From Brevinema andersonii (GTDB lineage Bacteria; Spirochaetota; Brevinematia; Brevinematales; Brevinemataceae): DNA of 39,106 bases. Every line of letters starts with the position of its first letter. Positions within the stretch are counted from its first letter, which is position 1. Below, piece by piece: positions 14,512 to 23,847 of the stretch. The translations under genes and the position numbers were made by a program. The DNA lies in the NCBI RefSeq assembly GCF_900112165.1, contig NZ_FOKY01000008.1:1-39106 (forward strand), given 5' to 3'. The notes beneath the pieces are model-generated. The model was given only the letters and a program-made list of their open reading frames with translations, did not search any database and was not told the DNA's origin.

Positions 14512-16594
14512 ATTTTAATTTGAAATTAGCATACCACTCTTGAGGATGATGTTTGAAATCAAGCCCTAAAAAGATTTCTTTGCTATACAGGTACCAACCC
14601 ATAATTCCACTGGAAATAAACAAGCCCCCAATTGCTGTATATAATGTGGCTTGAGAGGCAATAGCATAAGTACCTGCTTGTTTTATGTAATCATTTTGGA
14701 GGGTACCTGTAGATGTAGTTTGTGCTAGAGCTTTTAATTCGTTAGCTCTGGATTGTGTATAAATACTTATTCCAAAAATACTTAGAGTTGTTAGCCAAGA
14801 AATATAAGTCCCCACCAATAATGCTTTCTGAGAGGGGATTTTATAACGTGTTTCGTAAGTTTTGAACTGGGCATAGAAAGCAATATGTGGTTTTTCTTCT
14901 GTCAGAGTTATTTGTTTGTAAACGGAATTTCTATTTGAACTGATATTTCCTTTAGGATCCAGTACTTCCACACGATATTTAGTGTTCAAACTTAAATTTG
15001 ATACGGTTAACGGCGTTTTTCCGCGGTAAGATGAATTAATATAAACTTCTGAGTCATTAATACTGGATGTGACTTCAAGAAAACCTGTGTTGTTGAGTGA
15101 TGATAAATCAAATGATATACTGTTTGTTTGTCCAGGAATTATGTCTATAACAATTTCTTCTTTGGCAAAACCATCTTTTAGAAAAGCAATCCTTTGTTTG
15201 CCAAGCGGCGCTGTCGGATATATTAAAGGAGCTTTTCCTATATAAAATCCATTCATATAAATCAAAACGTTATCTGGTACAGTTTTTATGTGGAGTACGG
15301 TATAAGGTCTATTGATAATAGTAGCATGAAAATATTTCTGCCAATCCAAAATTTGTATCCCTATTTGATCTTCTCTGACTCGCCCTTTCAATTCCAAGGG
15401 ATGTGTTCTTTTAGGTATTGGTGCAGTAGGGATTTCCGGAGTTTCATAATTGAAATTTGTTGATGCAGCCTCGAACTCGTCTTGCAGGCGCTTTGAAACT
15501 TTTGGCTTTTTGTAAGGTGTCCTTAATAATAATGCTTTGAAACTGTCTTTATCGTTTGGATTAATAGAAGATATTTCTTTCAAAATATCCGACAGCACTG
15601 GCGGGGATGTCTTGAAATTGTTTGTCCACCATTCTTCTCCTGAGCTGTACGGTAAGGAAATATAAACTTTCATTTCTATTTCCAAAGCATCTAAACGTGT
15701 GCGTTTGATGGTTCGAAAATCTCCGTAAATATGATACGTATAACTAAAAGTAGTAGGTTCTTTAATAGAGTCATCTTCTGTAGATTTAGATGGAGTTTTC
15801 CCTTCTGCTTTTAGTTTAGCAGCAAGTTCGGCTGCAGCTTTTGCTTGTTCGACTTGTTCTTTTCTTTTGCGTGCACGCGCTCGTGCTGGAAATCGAATAT
15901 CTTCCCACTGTTGTTTATCTTGAGGTGTAGCACGCCGTATTTCTATAGGTAGATAGCTAAGATAATTTTTCAACTCTGGAAATTCCTCATGAATCATCAG
16001 CAGCATATTAGTGCTAGTCAGTAAATTTCTTTCTTCGATAACGACATTGGTTTTTTCACTGTTTGTAGTTGTTAGCAGGATTTCGTTAGATGTATAGTTT
16101 GTTTTACTGTCCCCGCCCGCAAAGTAAGTATTGGTTAATATGTTGTAATAATTGGTATTTGTTGTGATGTCGTATTCAATCTGTGTGACTTCAACCGGTA
16201 CAACATGCAAGTAGTTTGTAAGATAGCTGAAATAGCTGTCCTGGAAATTGGTATTTGTATTAGTATTGATATTACTTTGCACTTGGAACAGATTGGAAAT
16301 AGTGGACGATACGTAAAATGGCATACCTTCAAAGGGAACATAAGAAAAGGTTTGTTGTAAGGGCTCTAAAACTGCTTCCAGTGAATCAGGAAGTGCTTGC
16401 TCGAGATAGGTGTTTTCAGTATCTGCAGGGTTACGATTTTCAAAATCATGAATTACTACTTCAACTTTATTTGGGAATGTCTTGACAATGGCGTTTTCCA
16501 AACGGCTGCGGAATTCTATTTCGGCTTTGCGCGGAAGCCGGGTACAACTGTTTGCCAAAATAAAGCAGCAAAAAAATCCAATAATTTTTTTCAA
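14504..16594 (-). CDS. Large PEGA-domain lipoprotein with C-terminal membrane segments
   Basis: 696 residues, TTG start with an AGAGGATG site. The signal KKIIGFFCCFILANSC ends in a lipobox, so Cys17 would be lipidated. Residues about 110-200 are rich in Asn-Thr runs (such as NTNTNTN), followed by an Arg/Lys/Ala-rich coiled segment near 240-260. Two PEGA beta-repeats follow: LHIKTVPDNVLIYMNGFYIG with KAPL, and LEVTSSINDSEVYINSSYRG with KTPL. Two hydrophobic helices near 590-615 and 650-670 end the protein. PEGA repeats occur in surface and S-layer-like proteins and mediate protein or wall contacts. Lipid anchor plus C-terminal helices is unusual and suggests an envelope-spanning scaffold. The substrate or partner is unknown. 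It overlaps yqeK by 8 bases tail to tail. Confidence 0.75.
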   Translation of the reverse strand: MKKIIGFFCCFILANSCTRLPRKAEIEFRSRLENAIVKTFPNKVEVVIHDFENRNPADTENTYLEQALPDSLEAVLEPLQQTFSYVPFEGMPFYVSSTISNLFQVQSNINTNTNTNFQDSYFSYLTNYLHVVPVEVTQIEYDITTNTNYYNILTNTYFAGGDSKTNYTSNEILLTTTNSEKTNVVIEERNLLTSTNMLLMIHEEFPELKNYLSYLPIEIRRATPQDKQQWEDIRFPARARARKRKEQVEQAKAAAELAAKLKAEGKTPSKSTEDDSIKEPTTFSYTYHIYGDFRTIKRTRLDALEIEMKVYISLPYSSGEEWWTNNFKTSPPVLSDILKEISSINPNDKDSFKALLLRTPYKKPKVSKRLQDEFEAASTNFNYETPEIPTAPIPKRTHPLELKGRVREDQIGIQILDWQKYFHATIINRPYTVLHIKTVPDNVLIYMNGFYIGKAPLIYPTAPLGKQRIAFLKDGFAKEEIVIDIIPGQTNSISFDLSSLNNTGFLEVTSSINDSEVYINSSYRGKTPLTVSNLSLNTKYRVEVLDPKGNISSNRNSVYKQITLTEEKPHIAFYAQFKTYETRYKIPSQKALLVGTYISWLTTLSIFGISIYTQSRANELKALAQTTSTGTLQNDYIKQAGTYAIASQATLYTAIGGLFISSGIMGWYLYSKEIFLGLDFKHHPQEWYANFKLKFN

Positions 16595-16622
16595 TACATC
16601 CTCTTATTTGCATAATCCCTTA

Positions 16623-16651
16623 ATTGTAAGGGAATCACAAGTATTTGTCAA
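16623..16651 (-). promoter_or_regulatory. Promoter of the PEGA lipoprotein
   Basis: Minus strand TTGACA (16651-16646), 17-bp spacer, TACAAT (16628-16623), 28 bases upstream of the TTG start. Confidence 0.8.
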
Positions 16652-16696
16652 AAATTACTCTCATAATTTATATTGTGAGATATTTGAAATATAAAT

Positions 16697-16725
16697 TTGA
16701 TTTTCTTTTTAAATGTTTGTATTAT
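16697..16725 (+). promoter_or_regulatory. Promoter of the solute-binding lipoprotein operon
   Basis: TTGATT (16697-16702), 17-bp spacer, TATTAT (16720-16725), 26 bases before the ATG at 16752. Confidence 0.6.
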
Positions 16726-16751
16726 ATTAGTATGATATTAAGGAATTCATA

Positions 16752-18251
16752 ATGAATTTATCAAAATTTCTCAGGTTTTATGGTAGACTTAGTTTGGTGT
16801 TTATATTTTTAAGCTGCATGCGTCATCAAAACGATACTGTAGTGGTGGCAGTTACAGGTGAATCGGCGTTATGGGATCCTCATATATCGACAGCTGACCC
16901 ATATGTAGGATTTGTGATATCGTCGATTTTCGATAGGCTTTTGGAACTTCAAGATGATGGATCTTTTATGCCAAGTTTAGCAGTTTCTTGGACGAATACG
17001 GCACCAACAACTTGGGAATTTCAATTACGGACTAATGTTTTGTTTCATGATGGTTTACCATTTACAGCTGAAGATGTGATTTTTTCTATCCAAAGAATGA
17101 AAGCTTCACCAGGGGTTTCGTTTTTGGTGAGTTTTATTCAAACAATAGATGCTCTTAATGAGTACACAGTGCGTATCGAACTTTCGCAACTTTATGCAGA
17201 CTTTCTGAATGATCTAGCACGTCCTCATGCATCTATTGTAAGTAAAAAGTTTACACCGGCTAGAGATTGCAAAATAGGTGATGCACCTATGGGTACGGGT
17301 GCTTATCGTTATGCCAGTGCAACGCCATGGCAGGGAATTAATTTCACTGCTTTTCCTCAGTATTACGGTAATTCTCCTTCGATCAGTAAAAATTTTTACC
17401 GTAATATTCCCGATCCAGCAGTTCGTACTATCGCGCTTGAGACTAAAGAAGTCGATGTTGCTCACACGTTAGGGGCAGACCTTGAAGTTTTGAAAAAAAT
17501 ACGTCATATTCAATTATATTCTTTTTTGGCGCCGAAGACTGAATTTATCGGCTTCAATTTTAAGACTCGACCTAAATTTTCTGACAAGCACCTCCGCGAG
17601 GTTATTGCTATAGCTGTTGACAAGCTGGGCATTATTCGGGTTGGAGTTGATGAAACAGCAGAAGTTGCAGCATCTTTACTTAGCCATCGTATTTCTTATT
17701 ATACCAATCTGCCTCCGAAGCCTTTTGACTTACAGAAAGCGAAAGAATTAATACAAAGTGCTGGTATGCGGGGACAAACTTTTGTTTTGAGTGTTAATGA
17801 AGGGTTTCGAACCAAAATTGCCGAAGTGATTCAAGCGAATCTGAAAGAAATCGGCCTCAATATAGAAATTCAAGTGCTGCAATGGGGGGCACTCCAAGAA
17901 CATTTAGCAAAAGGGTCTTTAGAAATGTATCTTTTCGGATGCACTACTGCTACCCTTGATGCCGATGCTATGCTTTATCCTTTGCTTCATTCGTTCAATT
18001 TTAGTTCCGGCGGCAATGCTGTGGGCTATGCAAACAGTGATTTGGATGTGATACTAGAAAAAGCCCGCAGTGAAACCGATTCCGAAAAAGGAAAGCTTTT
18101 ATATGCTAAAATTCAAATGTTTCTCGATAGTGAATTACCTGTTGTACCTCTATTTTACCCTATTGTTTATACGGCTGTTAGCAAGCGTTTGACAAATTTC
18201 AGTATGGATGTATCTTTGACACCGGTATTTAGAAATATGCGTTTTAAATAG
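16752..18251 (+). CDS. Family 5 solute-binding lipoprotein (oligopeptide/dipeptide type)
   Basis: 499 residues. The signal (LSLVFIFLSC) ends in a lipobox at about Cys22, so the protein should be lipid-anchored outside the cytoplasmic membrane. Family marks: the WDPHISTADPYVGFVISSIFD start, LAVSWTNTAPTTWEFQLR, VLFHDGLPFTAEDVIFSIQR (strong SBP_bac_5 signature), and the GTGAYRY loop. Such proteins deliver peptides, nickel or sugars to an ABC importer. No permease or ATPase gene is adjacent, so it must partner with a transporter elsewhere or act alone. It is followed at 21 bases by a HAD phosphatase and serine dehydratase, which suggests use of imported peptides or amino acids. Confidence 0.9.
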   Translation: MNLSKFLRFYGRLSLVFIFLSCMRHQNDTVVVAVTGESALWDPHISTADPYVGFVISSIFDRLLELQDDGSFMPSLAVSWTNTAPTTWEFQLRTNVLFHDGLPFTAEDVIFSIQRMKASPGVSFLVSFIQTIDALNEYTVRIELSQLYADFLNDLARPHASIVSKKFTPARDCKIGDAPMGTGAYRYASATPWQGINFTAFPQYYGNSPSISKNFYRNIPDPAVRTIALETKEVDVAHTLGADLEVLKKIRHIQLYSFLAPKTEFIGFNFKTRPKFSDKHLREVIAIAVDKLGIIRVGVDETAEVAASLLSHRISYYTNLPPKPFDLQKAKELIQSAGMRGQTFVLSVNEGFRTKIAEVIQANLKEIGLNIEIQVLQWGALQEHLAKGSLEMYLFGCTTATLDADAMLYPLLHSFNFSSGGNAVGYANSDLDVILEKARSETDSEKGKLLYAKIQMFLDSELPVVPLFYPIVYTAVSKRLTNFSMDVSLTPVFRNMRFK

Positions 18252-18272
18252 GCTGAGTTACGGGAGCAAGTA

Positions 18273-19082
18273 ATGAGAAAATTTTTAGCCAGCGATTTAG
18301 ACGGTACATTGATTCATAATTCTGCTTTTAATAAAGAAGATCTTCAAGCGATTCGGCGATTCCGAGAAGAAGGGGGATTTTTTAGTTTGTGCACAGGACG
18401 AACATTAAATTGGACAGTCCCTCTTTTTGATTGGGGTGATCTTGAGTGTGATGCAATGATTTTAGGGAATGGATCTGCTGTTTATACAATTGAAAATATT
18501 GATCCGTTACGATTTACAGAAATTGTTAATAGTAACATTTCTTATCATGTAGGGCTTGAAATTATTCATTTTTTTTATGAATTAGAAGATTTTGCTTTGT
18601 ATTGGAGTGATGGCCAAAATACCTATGAATTAGCGGATAGACTCTTCCTTGAGAAAAACTCTATTGTACAAAATGATTATTCTCGATTTGTCATGATAAA
18701 TGAATTATATAAAAATCCGATAACGTTCAACAGCATAGGGCTTGCTCCGGCGGTTCCTGATGTTGAAAAAACTAAGAAAATGCTACCTATAGTGCAAGAA
18801 AAGTGGGGACATAATATAGAAGTCTTTCGTAATCAGTATTTTTTGGATATCTGTCCTAAAAATAGTTCTAAGGGTTTTGGTATTCGTCAGCTAGCTGAAT
18901 TTTTATCTGAACCTTTTGAATTCTATGCTGTTGGTGATTCGTTTAATGATATTGCTATGTTTGAATTTGTCGGTAAAAATAATGCATTTGTTATGGAAAA
19001 TGCAGAAGAAATCTTGAAAAATCAAGGGTATAAAAAAGTAAAATCTGTCCATGAGTGTATTGAGCATATATTATTGCGTTAG
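18273..19082 (+). CDS. HAD-superfamily phosphatase, Cof type
   Basis: 269 residues. HAD motif I is FLASDLDGTLIHNS at the start (nucleophile Asp8, acid/base Asp10), motif II is in FFSLCTGRTLNW, Lys of motif III in PKNSSKGFGIRQLA, and motif IV is YAVGDSFNDIAMFEFVG. The cap insert of about 110 residues between motifs II and III is the Cof (IIB) type, which acts on small sugar or nucleotide phosphates in the cytoplasm. Start: ATG after GGGAGC. Second gene of an operon with the binding lipoprotein (21 bases upstream) and the serine dehydratase (10 bases downstream). Confidence 0.88.
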   Translation: MRKFLASDLDGTLIHNSAFNKEDLQAIRRFREEGGFFSLCTGRTLNWTVPLFDWGDLECDAMILGNGSAVYTIENIDPLRFTEIVNSNISYHVGLEIIHFFYELEDFALYWSDGQNTYELADRLFLEKNSIVQNDYSRFVMINELYKNPITFNSIGLAPAVPDVEKTKKMLPIVQEKWGHNIEVFRNQYFLDICPKNSSKGFGIRQLAEFLSEPFEFYAVGDSFNDIAMFEFVGKNNAFVMENAEEILKNQGYKKVKSVHECIEHILLR

Positions 19083-19092
19083 GAGGCGTTAT

Positions 19093-20349
19093 ATGTATTC
19101 CTTGAGAGAATTATATAGGATTGGGTTTGGGCCGTCCAGCTCTCATACGATTGGTCCCTTTAATGCGGCTGTAACTTTCAGAAAACAATTTCCTGATGCA
19201 TATACGTTTCGAGTTTCGCTGTATGGCAGTTTAGCAGCGACTGGAAAAGGACATTTTACGGATGGGGCGTTAAAGAAGGGGTTTGAAGGTGTGCCTCTAG
19301 TAATCGAGTGGTATCCAGAAGTTTGGCATGAGCAACATCCTAATGGTCTCTTATTAGAAGCTTTTGATAAAAATGGCCAGCTGATGGGATCGGAATTAAT
19401 GTTTTCAGTGGGAGGAGGTGCAATTGTCAAGGAAGGGCAGAATTTAAGCGAAGGCATTCATGTTTATCCTCATAACAGTATGGATAATATTGTTGCGTAT
19501 TGTAAAGATAAAAGTATACAGCTTTGGGAATATGTTGAGGAATTTGAGGGCCTAGAAATATGGGATTTCTTAGAAGAAATACGTATTACAATGATGCAGT
19601 CAATAGAAAACGGACTTAATAATAAAGATCAATATATGCCTGTTGCTATTCCATTGATCAGAAGAGCACCTACAATGTATGCAGCTGCTATGAGAGAATC
19701 TAATGCTAATATCAAAGAAAATAGTATTCTAATGGCGTATGCACAAGCGGTTTCGGAAGAAAATGGTTCGATGGGTCTTGTGGTTACAGCTCCGACGTGT
19801 GGTGCATGTGGTATTGTACCTGCTGTTTTACGATATTTGCAAGAATTTTATCTCCTTAGTGATCAAGATATACGTTATGCTTTGGCTGTTGCTGGGATTT
19901 TAGGATTGCTGGCGAAGCATAATGCTTCGATTTCGGGAGCAGAAGCTGGCTGTCAAGCAGAAGTTGGAGTTGCGTGTTCGATGGCGGCAGGTGCTGCAGC
20001 ATTTTTGCTAGGGCATAATATTGATTATATTGAGAATGCTGCAGAAATTGCGATGGAACATCATTTGGGCTTGACTTGCGATCCTGTGGGTGGATATGTA
20101 TTGATACCATGCATCGAGCGTAATGCCAATGGAGCAGTCCGGGCTCTTCAAAGTGCTTATTATGTCCGGCTGACTGGTGCAAACCATCTGATCAGTTATG
20201 ATGAAGTGCTCAAAACAATGCTATCGACCGGCAAAGATATGCTTGAAGCCTACCGTGAAACAGCTTTGGGAGGACTTGCTAAAATTTACAGTGAAAAGGT
20301 TGATATTCCTTATCAGAAGGGTGTGATCAATCCGAAAAATTATTGCTAA
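19093..20349 (+). CDS. L-serine dehydratase, iron-sulfur type, single chain
   Basis: Converts L-serine to pyruvate and ammonia using a [4Fe-4S] cluster. 418 residues: the beta-type N-terminal domain (LYRIGFGPSSSHTIGPFNAA) is fused to the catalytic alpha domain, which contains APTCGACGIVPAVL, HNASISGAEAGCQAEVGVAC and LTCDPVGGYVLIPCIERN. These supply the cluster cysteines. Length is slightly below the 450 residues of E. coli SdaA. The chosen ATG follows a near-perfect AGGAGG; a longer frame from 19051 overlaps the HAD gene and lacks a site. Pyruvate made here could feed fermentation together with the CoA-transferase, an inference. Confidence 0.92.
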   Translation: MYSLRELYRIGFGPSSSHTIGPFNAAVTFRKQFPDAYTFRVSLYGSLAATGKGHFTDGALKKGFEGVPLVIEWYPEVWHEQHPNGLLLEAFDKNGQLMGSELMFSVGGGAIVKEGQNLSEGIHVYPHNSMDNIVAYCKDKSIQLWEYVEEFEGLEIWDFLEEIRITMMQSIENGLNNKDQYMPVAIPLIRRAPTMYAAAMRESNANIKENSILMAYAQAVSEENGSMGLVVTAPTCGACGIVPAVLRYLQEFYLLSDQDIRYALAVAGILGLLAKHNASISGAEAGCQAEVGVACSMAAGAAAFLLGHNIDYIENAAEIAMEHHLGLTCDPVGGYVLIPCIERNANGAVRALQSAYYVRLTGANHLISYDEVLKTMLSTGKDMLEAYRETALGGLAKIYSEKVDIPYQKGVINPKNYC

Positions 20350-20370
20350 TTCAAGCAAATCGGGGCATCT

Positions 20371-21681
20371 ATGGAACGTTATAATCGTATTCGCATGAGC
20401 GAAATTATGGGAATTATTTTGGCAGGTGGACAAGGTACACGCCTTGATCCTCTTACTAGGCATCGTTCTAAGCCAGCGGTGCCTTTTGGAGGAAGGTATC
20501 GTATTGTTGATTTTCCTATTACAAACTGCCTGCATTCTGGTATTCAGAAAATATTTGTGCTGACTCAGTTTCATTCGGCATCTCTCAATCAGCACATTAC
20601 TCAAAGTTTTAAGTTTGATTTATTTCATGATTCTTTTGTTGATATTATTGCCAGCGAGGCTTCAAAAGACCCTTTAAGTGATGGTTTTTCACAAGGTACG
20701 GCTGATGCGGTTCGGAAAGGTATGCATCATATAAAAAGTATTCGTCATGTTAATTATGGTCTGATTTTGGCTGGTGATCAGCTTTACCGTATGGATTTCC
20801 GAGAACTGCGTAATATCCACTCAAAATATGATGCAGATTTGACGATTGGAGTGGTTGCTGTTCCTCGATCCCAAGCAGGAGCTTTTGGTATTGTTAAGGT
20901 CAATGAAAATCAACAAATACTGGATTTTTGGGAAAAACCTGGAGATGCTCAATTGGATTCTGATTGGTATATTCCACAAAATCTCAGAGAGCGTTATAAT
21001 TTGCCTGAAGATATGGTTTTTGCTTCAATGAGTATGTATTTAATGAATCTTTGGTTGTTGGAAAGTATTCTCAACGAAAAACGGGAAATGATGGATTTTG
21101 GTAAAGAGATAATCCCTTTTATTATAAAGAATTATAAAGTTCAAGTAGCGGTTCATTATGGTTACTGGGAAGATATAGGCACGCTTGCAAACTTTTTGAA
21201 AGCCAATCTTGATCTTACTTATGAAGCGGATGGCTTTGATATTTATGATCCTGCATGGAATAATTTTTCGCGTCCTAGCTTGCTACCTCCGAGTTCGTTT
21301 AAGGACTGTGAAATTATTTCATCGATTATTGCGGATGGATCCCGCTTTCAAAAATGCACTATTAAAAATTGTGTTATTGGTCAACGTGCTGTCATTAGAG
21401 AAAATACTGTCCTCGAAAATACGGTTGTGATGGGTGCAGATTGGATTGAAACAGAGAATGAAAAAGATCAAAATCGATCAAACGATATTCCTAATATAGG
21501 AATAGGCAAGAATTGCATCATTAAAAATGCTATTATTGACAAAAATGCGCGTATCGGTGATAATGTTCAGCTGATTAATAAGGATAATCTTAATAATGTG
21601 TCTTCTGAATTATATGTAATTAGAGATAATGTTTTGGTGATACCAGCAAAAGCAGTAATTCCGGATAATTTTATTTTATAG
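20371..21681 (+). CDS. glgC: Glucose-1-phosphate adenylyltransferase
   Basis: Makes ADP-glucose for glycogen from ATP and glucose 1-phosphate. 436 residues. The nucleotidyltransferase domain starts with MGIILAGGQGTRLDPLTRHR (with the SKPAVPFGGRYRIVDF block), contains YGLILAGDQLYRMD and the FGIVKVNE-DFWEKP loop, and ends with EDIGTLANFLKANLDL. The left-handed beta-helix (from about 300) has SIIADGSRFQKCTIKNCVIG and IGKNCIIKNAIIDKNARIGD. Both are diagnostic. The start ATG 20371 is accepted with a weak GGGG site; an internal ATG at 20395 lies just before the domain. It begins 21 bases after the serine dehydratase and may be the last gene of that operon. Confidence 0.93.
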   Translation: MERYNRIRMSEIMGIILAGGQGTRLDPLTRHRSKPAVPFGGRYRIVDFPITNCLHSGIQKIFVLTQFHSASLNQHITQSFKFDLFHDSFVDIIASEASKDPLSDGFSQGTADAVRKGMHHIKSIRHVNYGLILAGDQLYRMDFRELRNIHSKYDADLTIGVVAVPRSQAGAFGIVKVNENQQILDFWEKPGDAQLDSDWYIPQNLRERYNLPEDMVFASMSMYLMNLWLLESILNEKREMMDFGKEIIPFIIKNYKVQVAVHYGYWEDIGTLANFLKANLDLTYEADGFDIYDPAWNNFSRPSLLPPSSFKDCEIISSIIADGSRFQKCTIKNCVIGQRAVIRENTVLENTVVMGADWIETENEKDQNRSNDIPNIGIGKNCIIKNAIIDKNARIGDNVQLINKDNLNNVSSELYVIRDNVLVIPAKAVIPDNFIL

Positions 21682-21733
21682 TTTTTGATTTCTATGAAAT
21701 TGTCAGTTGATATTATTTATAGTATTAGATATT

Positions 21734-21758
21734 TAAATTGCTGAAAAAAATCCGATAA
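21734..21758 (+). promoter_or_regulatory. Sigma28-like flagellar/chemotaxis promoter candidate
   Basis: TAAA (21734-21737) and TCCGATAA (21751-21758), seven of eight bases of the GCCGATAA consensus. The spacing is 13 rather than the usual 15 bases, so this is only a candidate. It lies 27 bases before the first of two chemotaxis receptors, where such a promoter is expected. Confidence 0.4.
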
Positions 21759-21785
21759 CTGTAATAATAGTCAAATGGAGGCTTC

Positions 21786-23831
21786 ATGTTTAAGAAAAAT
21801 CAAGACGATATTAATAAGTCTTCGGAATTTCAACATGTTATACCGCTAAGCATTAGAAAAAAAATGTGTTTTTCTTTAAACTTAGAACTTATTATTTTTG
21901 TCATATTTGTTGTTATTCCCGTTGCGATGCTACAAGAACTTTTTCTTGTCAAATCAGGTGGCCGTATGGAAAAATTTTATTCCACTTTTTGGCAGGAATT
22001 TCTTATTTATGCGCGCTATCATAATGTTTTTGGAGCATATGCTATTTTAGCAGTTTTTGCTTGTGTAGGACTACTGATATTTATGCAACCTATTAATAGA
22101 TATCTTTTAACAGGAAAAAATATAAATGCAGCAAGAAAAAGAATTACTCATCCTTTTGTTGTTATTATAGGGTTTATTATTGTTTCTGTATTAAGTAATA
22201 CAGTGAACTTGATAATGGATTATGAATATTTTTTTAGCATTCCTTTAAATTTAAAAATTTTAAGTTTTATTAACAGAGTAGCTTGGCAAATTCTTGTTAG
22301 TTATTTATTTATGTATTTTTTTCGGCTGAAAATTATTCCTGTTAAATATATGTTAGGATTGTTTCATCTTAAGAAAGATGAGAAACATCCTCTCAGTATG
22401 TATAAAGAGCAAATTATTGTTGGTTTATCATGTCTATCTTTATGTATTTTGCTGTCAGAAATTATTATGCTGATTCAAAATAATAAGAATATTTCGAATT
22501 TTTCTCTTTATCTCAAAAATATTGGCATTTGGGCATGGATCAACAGTATTACATTGACGATAGTGAGTACCTTAATGCTGTGGATCAATAGAGTTTCCGA
22601 CCAGCGTATAAGAATATATCTCAATGATGAAACAGAATCGCTTATTCATACAGGTAATTTGAATATTCAAATGGTTTTTAATGATGCCGACAATGTAGGA
22701 TATGTTATTTCTGACTTTAATGGATTTATTCAATCGCTTAAGCGTGATGTTCTTAAAATTGATGATGCAAGAAGAAAATTAGGTAATAGTAATGAGACAT
22801 TGCGTGCAAATACGCATGGACTTATGGAAGCTTTGGAAAATCAAGAAAACAGTGTGTTAAAAATGAATTTTGCTACAGGAGCGGCCAGTAAGACCATACA
22901 AAATCTTGGAGAAGATGTGAATGCTCGTTATGCCAATTTATCCGAAGAATTGACTAATATTGAAGATCTCATTACCGGAACGGATAATATTATTTCAGTT
23001 TTTGAACAAATCGAGCATGAGCATCAATTAAGCCATCAATTTAGTCAAGATGGACAGAAATCTGTTTCTGCCTCACTTCAAAAGAGTATTTTGATGAACG
23101 AAAGGATTCGCGATATTGCAGATAAAATTCGTGAAGCTGGTCAGGAGACAGAAGGAATTGATGAAGTATTGAAAATTATTCAAAATATTTCTGAACAAAC
23201 AAATTTGTTGTCGATGAATGCGGCGATAGAAGCTGCACATGGTGGTGCTTCAGGAACTGGTTTTGCGATGGTTGCTGGCGAAGTCCGAAAACTGGCTAAC
23301 ATGTCTCGTGAAGCGGTTGATAGAATAGCATCACGGCTGCTTTCTATTACACAGTTGATTCATGAGTCGTTTGATATTTCTTTACGTAGTCTTGCACTTG
23401 CTGACAATAATTCGCGAATTAGCAAGCAGCTGGGCGAATCCATGGAAAGAGTGCGTGTATCTTCAGAAATTTTATCTGAAATTACAAAAGAAGCATCTCC
23501 TATAACTCAAAATCAAGGTATATTAACAAAAAAATTTAAAGAGCTGGTTTATGAAGTCTTGGAGTTTTTACAACGCATTCAGGAAGAGCTACGCACTGAG
23601 AATTCTACTTCTGTAACCATGTCATTGAATTTTTCAAATATGACGCAAAATGTGAGAAAAGTCCGGACTGTATTATATGATATGGATTTGACTTTGGAAC
23701 AGCTTACTATTATTGAAAAACGGTTAGCGAATGTGACTCAGGAATTTATTGTAGATAGTGAAACAGAACCTATGAATGATAAACTAGATATATTAAAATT
23801 AGCTCAATCTATTAATATCCCTGAAAAATAA
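21786..23831 (+). CDS. Methyl-accepting chemotaxis protein with six membrane segments
   Basis: 681 residues. The N-terminal 265 residues form about six hydrophobic helices (for example [15 protein letters not shown] and [19 protein letters not shown]) with only short loops, so there is no periplasmic Cache or four-helix sensor. A HAMP-like linker ([20 protein letters not shown]) leads to the coiled-coil signalling domain, whose tip near residues 462-510 reads [20 protein letters not shown] then [12 protein letters not shown], contacting CheA and CheW. It senses perhaps via the membrane itself. Start: ATG after TGGAGGC. It is followed after 16 bases by a second receptor, so the two form an operon. 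Confidence 0.9.
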   Translation: MFKKNQDDINKSSEFQHVIPLSIRKKMCFSLNLELIIFVIFVVIPVAMLQELFLVKSGGRMEKFYSTFWQEFLIYARYHNVFGAYAILAVFACVGLLIFMQPINRYLLTGKNINAARKRITHPFVVIIGFIIVSVLSNTVNLIMDYEYFFSIPLNLKILSFINRVAWQILVSYLFMYFFRLKIIPVKYMLGLFHLKKDEKHPLSMYKEQIIVGLSCLSLCILLSEIIMLIQNNKNISNFSLYLKNIGIWAWINSITLTIVSTLMLWINRVSDQRIRIYLNDETESLIHTGNLNIQMVFNDADNVGYVISDFNGFIQSLKRDVLKIDDARRKLGNSNETLRANTHGLMEALENQENSVLKMNFATGAASKTIQNLGEDVNARYANLSEELTNIEDLITGTDNIISVFEQIEHEHQLSHQFSQDGQKSVSASLQKSILMNERIRDIADKIREAGQETEGIDEVLKIIQNISEQTNLLSMNAAIEAAHGGASGTGFAMVAGEVRKLANMSREAVDRIASRLLSITQLIHESFDISLRSLALADNNSRISKQLGESMERVRVSSEILSEITKEASPITQNQGILTKKFKELVYEVLEFLQRIQEELRTENSTSVTMSLNFSNMTQNVRKVRTVLYDMDLTLEQLTIIEKRLANVTQEFIVDSETEPMNDKLDILKLAQSINIPEK

Positions 23832-23847
23832 TATCTAAGAGAATTTT

